From the NCBI RefSeq assembly GCF_000368925.1, contig NZ_KB849756.1, positions 89,589-153,588 on the forward strand: DNA of 64,000 bases, read 5' to 3'. Under the pieces are notes generated by a model that worked only from the letters and a program-made list of their open reading frames with translations, ran no database searches and was not told the origin of the DNA. Source of the stretch: Acinetobacter bereziniae LMG 1003 = CIP 70.12 (GTDB taxonomy: Bacteria > Pseudomonadota > Gammaproteobacteria > Pseudomonadales > Moraxellaceae). Below are positions 61,347 to 64,000 of this stretch, piece after piece. A program made the translations under genes and the position numbers. Position 1 is the stretch's first letter. Each line of letters starts with the position of its first letter.

Positions 61347-62087
61347 ATGAATCAGTTACCCGAACAGCGTCCTGAACAAGATCAAAAAATAGAAAATAAT
61401 ATGCCTGCACTCAACAAAATGCAGAGCTTAGAGACACCTCGCGGAAATTTTGCTTCAAGCTCAGTTGCTCGTTTTATTGCATTTCTGACCCGACGTGGCG
61501 CACGACTGATCACAGGCGCACGTAGTTTGTGGATTGGTTGTCAGCCTGAAATGAAACAAAGAATCTACTACGCCAATCATAACAGTCATATCGACTTTAT
61601 TTTATTGTGGTCTTCACTGCCAAAATTAATGCGTCGCAAGACCAAACCCGTTGCAGCATCAGATTATTGGCTGAAAGATGGTTTTCGTCAATTTTTGATT
61701 AAAGATACTTTTAATGGGGTCACTATCCAACGTAACCGTGAGGATGGTTCTGATCCATTACAGCCTGTAAAAGATGCACTTGCACAAGGATACTCGATTA
61801 TCTTCTTTCCTGAAGGCACACGTAATTTAGATGATGATGTTGAGTTACTGCCATTTAAAAGTGGTCTTTATAACCTGCATAAGCAATTTCCAGAAATAGA
61901 AATCGTTCCAGTTTGGATTTCAAATTTAAGACGTGTCATGCCTAAAGGTTCATTTATTCCTTTACTTTTGTTATCTACAGTATGTTTTGGTTGTCCTTTA
62001 GAACAACATTTAGAGATGGATAAAACGACTTTTATCAACTATGCCCAAAAACAACTATTGCAATTAAAAGAGGTTGAAAATCAATGA
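61347..62087 (+). CDS. lysophospholipid acyltransferase (PlsC-like)
   Basis: A 246-residue acyltransferase. Motif I is NHNSHIDFILLW (H-x4-D), motif II is in FNGVTIQRNR, and motif III is FFPEGTRN near 155. These are the catalytic and phosphate-binding motifs of 1-acyl-glycerol-3-phosphate acyltransferases. The stop overlaps the cdsA start (ATGA), so acylation and CDP-activation are coupled. This gene is not part of the E. coli ynbABCD set. Confidence 0.87.
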   Translation: MNQLPEQRPEQDQKIENNMPALNKMQSLETPRGNFASSSVARFIAFLTRRGARLITGARSLWIGCQPEMKQRIYYANHNSHIDFILLWSSLPKLMRRKTKPVAASDYWLKDGFRQFLIKDTFNGVTIQRNREDGSDPLQPVKDALAQGYSIIFFPEGTRNLDDDVELLPFKSGLYNLHKQFPEIEIVPVWISNLRRVMPKGSFIPLLLLSTVCFGCPLEQHLEMDKTTFINYAQKQLLQLKEVENQ

Positions 62088-63028
62088 TTGTTGATAATCT
62101 ACATAAAACCTATCTTTTATTTGGTATTTTTGCTGGTATTTTGGTTTTTGCATCCTCAGTAGGATTTATTCTTAAACAAAAAGCTGGACATCAGCCTGCA
62201 CCAGTCATTGATAATTTAAATGCGAGAATTAATGCTTGGTGGGTGATGTTAATTGTCATTGGTGCAGCAATTCTGCTTGGTCAAACTGCATTTATTATCT
62301 TATTTGGCATTATTTCACTTTTTGCATTGCGTGAATTCACCAGTTTGTTGCCGACACGGCGTGGTGATTACTTTCCGCTGTTGATTGCATTTTATTTTGT
62401 GATTCCATATCAATACTATTTAATCGCTATCGACTGGTATGGCTTATATTCTATTTTTATTCCATTGTATGTGTTTTTACTGATTCCGATTGCCAGTTTA
62501 AAACAAGAAGACACCAAACATTTTCTTGAACGTAGTTCAAAAATTCAATGGGGTTTGATGGTCTGTGTTTTCTGTATTTCTCATGTTCCTGCACTACTCA
62601 ATTTAAAATTACACGGTTTTAAGGGTGAACCGATTTGGCTGGCAATCTGGTTAATTATGGTTGTGCAGGCTTCAGATGTTTTGCAATATGTGTGCGGAAA
62701 GCTTTTTGGCAAACACAAGGTTGCCCCTGTTTTATCTCCGTCTAAAACTGTCGAGGGTTTACTTGGTGGTATCGTCCTAGCCACAGCTTTAGGTGTTGCT
62801 ATGGCATGGTTAACTCCATTTAGTTATTTACAGGCAGCATTTATTGGTCTTGTGGTGTGTATTTTTGGTTTCTTTGGCGGTTTGGTTATGTCTGCAATCA
62901 AACGTGATCGTGGCGTTAAAGATTGGGGACAATTGATTCACGGTCATGGTGGTATGCTAGATCGTATTGATTCTATTTGTTTCTCAGCACCGATCTTTTT
63001 CCATATTTTAAGATATTGGTGGAGTTAA
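62084..63028 (+). CDS. phosphatidate cytidylyltransferase, YnbB/CdsA-like
   Basis: A 314-residue membrane protein with eight or so hydrophobic segments. The CdsA signature is clear in KRDRGVKDWGQLIHGHGGMLDR near 277-298, and an earlier LSPSKTVEGLLGG is typical too. It makes CDP-diacylglycerol from phosphatidate and CTP. In E. coli the equivalent gene ynbB lies between ynbA and ynbC; here it is last. A second, housekeeping cdsA would be expected elsewhere. Confidence 0.9.
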   Translation: MIVDNLHKTYLLFGIFAGILVFASSVGFILKQKAGHQPAPVIDNLNARINAWWVMLIVIGAAILLGQTAFIILFGIISLFALREFTSLLPTRRGDYFPLLIAFYFVIPYQYYLIAIDWYGLYSIFIPLYVFLLIPIASLKQEDTKHFLERSSKIQWGLMVCVFCISHVPALLNLKLHGFKGEPIWLAIWLIMVVQASDVLQYVCGKLFGKHKVAPVLSPSKTVEGLLGGIVLATALGVAMAWLTPFSYLQAAFIGLVVCIFGFFGGLVMSAIKRDRGVKDWGQLIHGHGGMLDRIDSICFSAPIFFHILRYWWS

Positions 63029-63195
63029 TCTGCCATTATCGGCTAATCTGTAACAAGTGAAGAGTAAAAGTTCAAATATTTTATATTAGGTCTTTTGCGA
63101 AAGTAGGTTTTTGCTCATTTGTGCTTGATGCGACAGCTTCTAAATTAAAAGCCATCCCTACTCGAATCTCAAACAATGCCAGAGGTCTATTACAT

Positions 63196-63699
63196 TTAAA
63201 ATATTTGATCAAAAACTCTGAATCTGCTCTGGTTTGATATATATTTTATAAGTGTATTGGAAAAATCATCAAATGAATCAAAGATGACATCAACTTCTTC
63301 ATATTCAGGTTCATAACCATACACAACCTTATTTTTATTTTTGCCTTCTAAACAAATTGCCAAATATGAGTAACCATTTTTAACTGACATCAAAAAGCAA
63401 AAATGATGATCCCAAAAATTATTAATTCGGTTAATTTCTACATCATTCATTGCTGCATCTAAGCTTTGATGTCTAAGTTCTTCCCAATCGAACTCAGATT
63501 CTGTTTCACCTCTAATTTCGGCAATTGTAAAAAACCAAGCAACATCACTTGGATTGCTTATTGTTTTATAATTCATAAGAATTTCTTGTAACTCAATAGG
63601 TAAATGATCAAACCCAGAGATATTTTCATCTCCTTTGTAAGATCTCTCTTCAATATTCCAGTTATTCTTAGTCAATACTTCTATTAATTTAATTCTCAA
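63196..63699 (-). CDS. SUKH (SMI1/KNR4)-like protein, candidate immunity protein
   Basis: A 167-residue acidic protein with the SUKH layout: PIELQEILMNYKTISNP near 34, FFTIAEI, an H-H-C-rich middle and the late EYEEVDVIFDSFDDFSNTLIKYI. SUKH-fold proteins are frequent immunity partners of secreted toxins. No toxin gene is next to it, and an insertion sequence lies 119 bases upstream on its strand, so it may be an orphan. Function inferred. Confidence 0.6.
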   Translation of the reverse strand: MRIKLIEVLTKNNWNIEERSYKGDENISGFDHLPIELQEILMNYKTISNPSDVAWFFTIAEIRGETESEFDWEELRHQSLDAAMNDVEINRINNFWDHHFCFLMSVKNGYSYLAICLEGKNKNKVVYGYEPEYEEVDVIFDSFDDFSNTLIKYISNQSRFRVFDQIF

Positions 63700-63749
63700 G
63701 ACTAAATCCTTTTTTATCTAAGACACTGTAACTACTACTCTTTGTATTA

Positions 63750-63773
63750 ATGTGGTTCCGTTAATTAGACCAC
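63750..63773. repeat. probable terminal inverted repeat of the IS3-family element
   Basis: TGTGGTTCCGTTAATTAGAC-like sequence between the SUKH-like gene and the transposase stop fits the right end of an IS3-type element. The other end lies outside the window, so the exact boundary and any target duplication cannot be checked. Confidence 0.4.
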
Positions 63774-63817
63774 TCAATTCAGTTTTATAAGTGATAAATC
63801 CGCTCTAAATATTTAAA

Positions 63818-64000
63818 TTATGCTGCCATTACTTTTAGTAAATGTTGATCATAAAATTCATCCGGTGTTGCCTTATTCAAACTTGAATGAGGACGTATCA
63901 TGTTATAAAAATCCAAATATTCAGCAATTGATTGTTTCGCTTGTTTAACCGTATCGTAAGCCTTCAAATAGACTTCCTCATGCTTCACGCTGCGCCATAA
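63818..64000 (-). mobile_element. IS3-family transposase, C-terminal fragment (runs off the right edge)
   Basis: The last 60 codons of an OrfB-type integrase: LWRSVKHEEVYL, then FYNMIRPHSSLNKATPDEFY, the hallmark C-terminal end of IS3-group transposases with its RPHSSL motif, then VMAA and TAA. The reading frame is open to the window edge, so the element may be intact outside. Confidence 0.9.

Noticed and set aside
63080..63195. Minus-strand frame reading roughly 35 codons with LALFEIRVGMAFNLEAV
   Set aside because: Looks oddly protein-like, but has no start with a ribosome site other than an internal ATG and no recognisable family; could be a fragment or an sRNA. Not supported enough.

Overview
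The window looks like chromosomal DNA of an Acinetobacter-type gammaproteobacterium. The reasons are the low GC content, a hydroxamate/citrate siderophore operon of the acinetoferrin type, a three-subunit urease operon, and the overall gene style (SstT, DUF2058, paired acyl-CoA dehydrogenases, tandem UspA genes). No rRNA, tRNA or CRISPR array was seen. Genus-level assignment is inference from gene content; no database search was possible.

Layout. 1-9600: purine/urea nitrogen salvage. A partial uraD and a PuuE-type allantoinase come first, then three small minus-strand genes (a secreted unknown, a histidine phosphatase, a GH24 lysozyme). The urease operon follows, transcribed right to left as ureE-F-G-J-D-A-B-C from a probable sigma-54 promoter near 9570. 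9837-23060: mostly housekeeping genes: two UspA proteins, a CinA-like protein, a lipoprotein, aroC-prmB, an AarF/UbiB kinase, two acyl-CoA dehydrogenases, a GNAT enzyme, a MaoC hydratase, an AraC regulator and gcvH. 23095-24497: an aroG-type DAHP synthase behind an elaborate leader with two consecutive aromatic-rich leader peptides and an attenuator hairpin; this is the most striking regulatory element of the window. 24609-26750: a PAS-GGDEF-EAL c-di-GMP enzyme.

27077-32388: a sulfide/persulfide module (MBL dioxygenase, two YeeE half-transporters, a two-cysteine ArsR repressor of BigR/SqrR type, a SulP transporter) split by a zeta-like toxin-antitoxin pair. 32558-35009: SstT, a YoaK-family protein, DUF2058. 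35273-38959: cobalamin nucleotide-loop genes (cobU, cobT, cobC, cobS) led by a 2H phosphoesterase. 39049-39723: a HAD phosphatase.

39750-43000 is an accessory patch. It holds a frameshifted Mu-like terminase remnant, unknown genes, a DUF4145 gene between two copies of a ~170-bp repeat, and a chimeric dam fragment. 43014-54200 is the siderophore locus: two IucA/IucC synthetases, an N-monooxygenase, an acyltransferase, a small STAS-like protein, an RhtX-like importer, a TonB receptor and an MFS exporter candidate, with Fur-like sites upstream.

54600-56587 holds two exported proteins of unknown role and YbaK. 56747-63028 is a lipid-metabolism cluster matching E. coli ynbABCD in gene content (CDP-alcohol phosphotransferase, hydrolase-methyltransferase fusion, PAP2-tyrosine phosphatase fusion, CDP-diglyceride synthase) plus an acyltransferase and a small membrane protein. 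Its product is unknown. The right edge holds a SUKH-like orphan and the 3' end of an IS3-family transposase.
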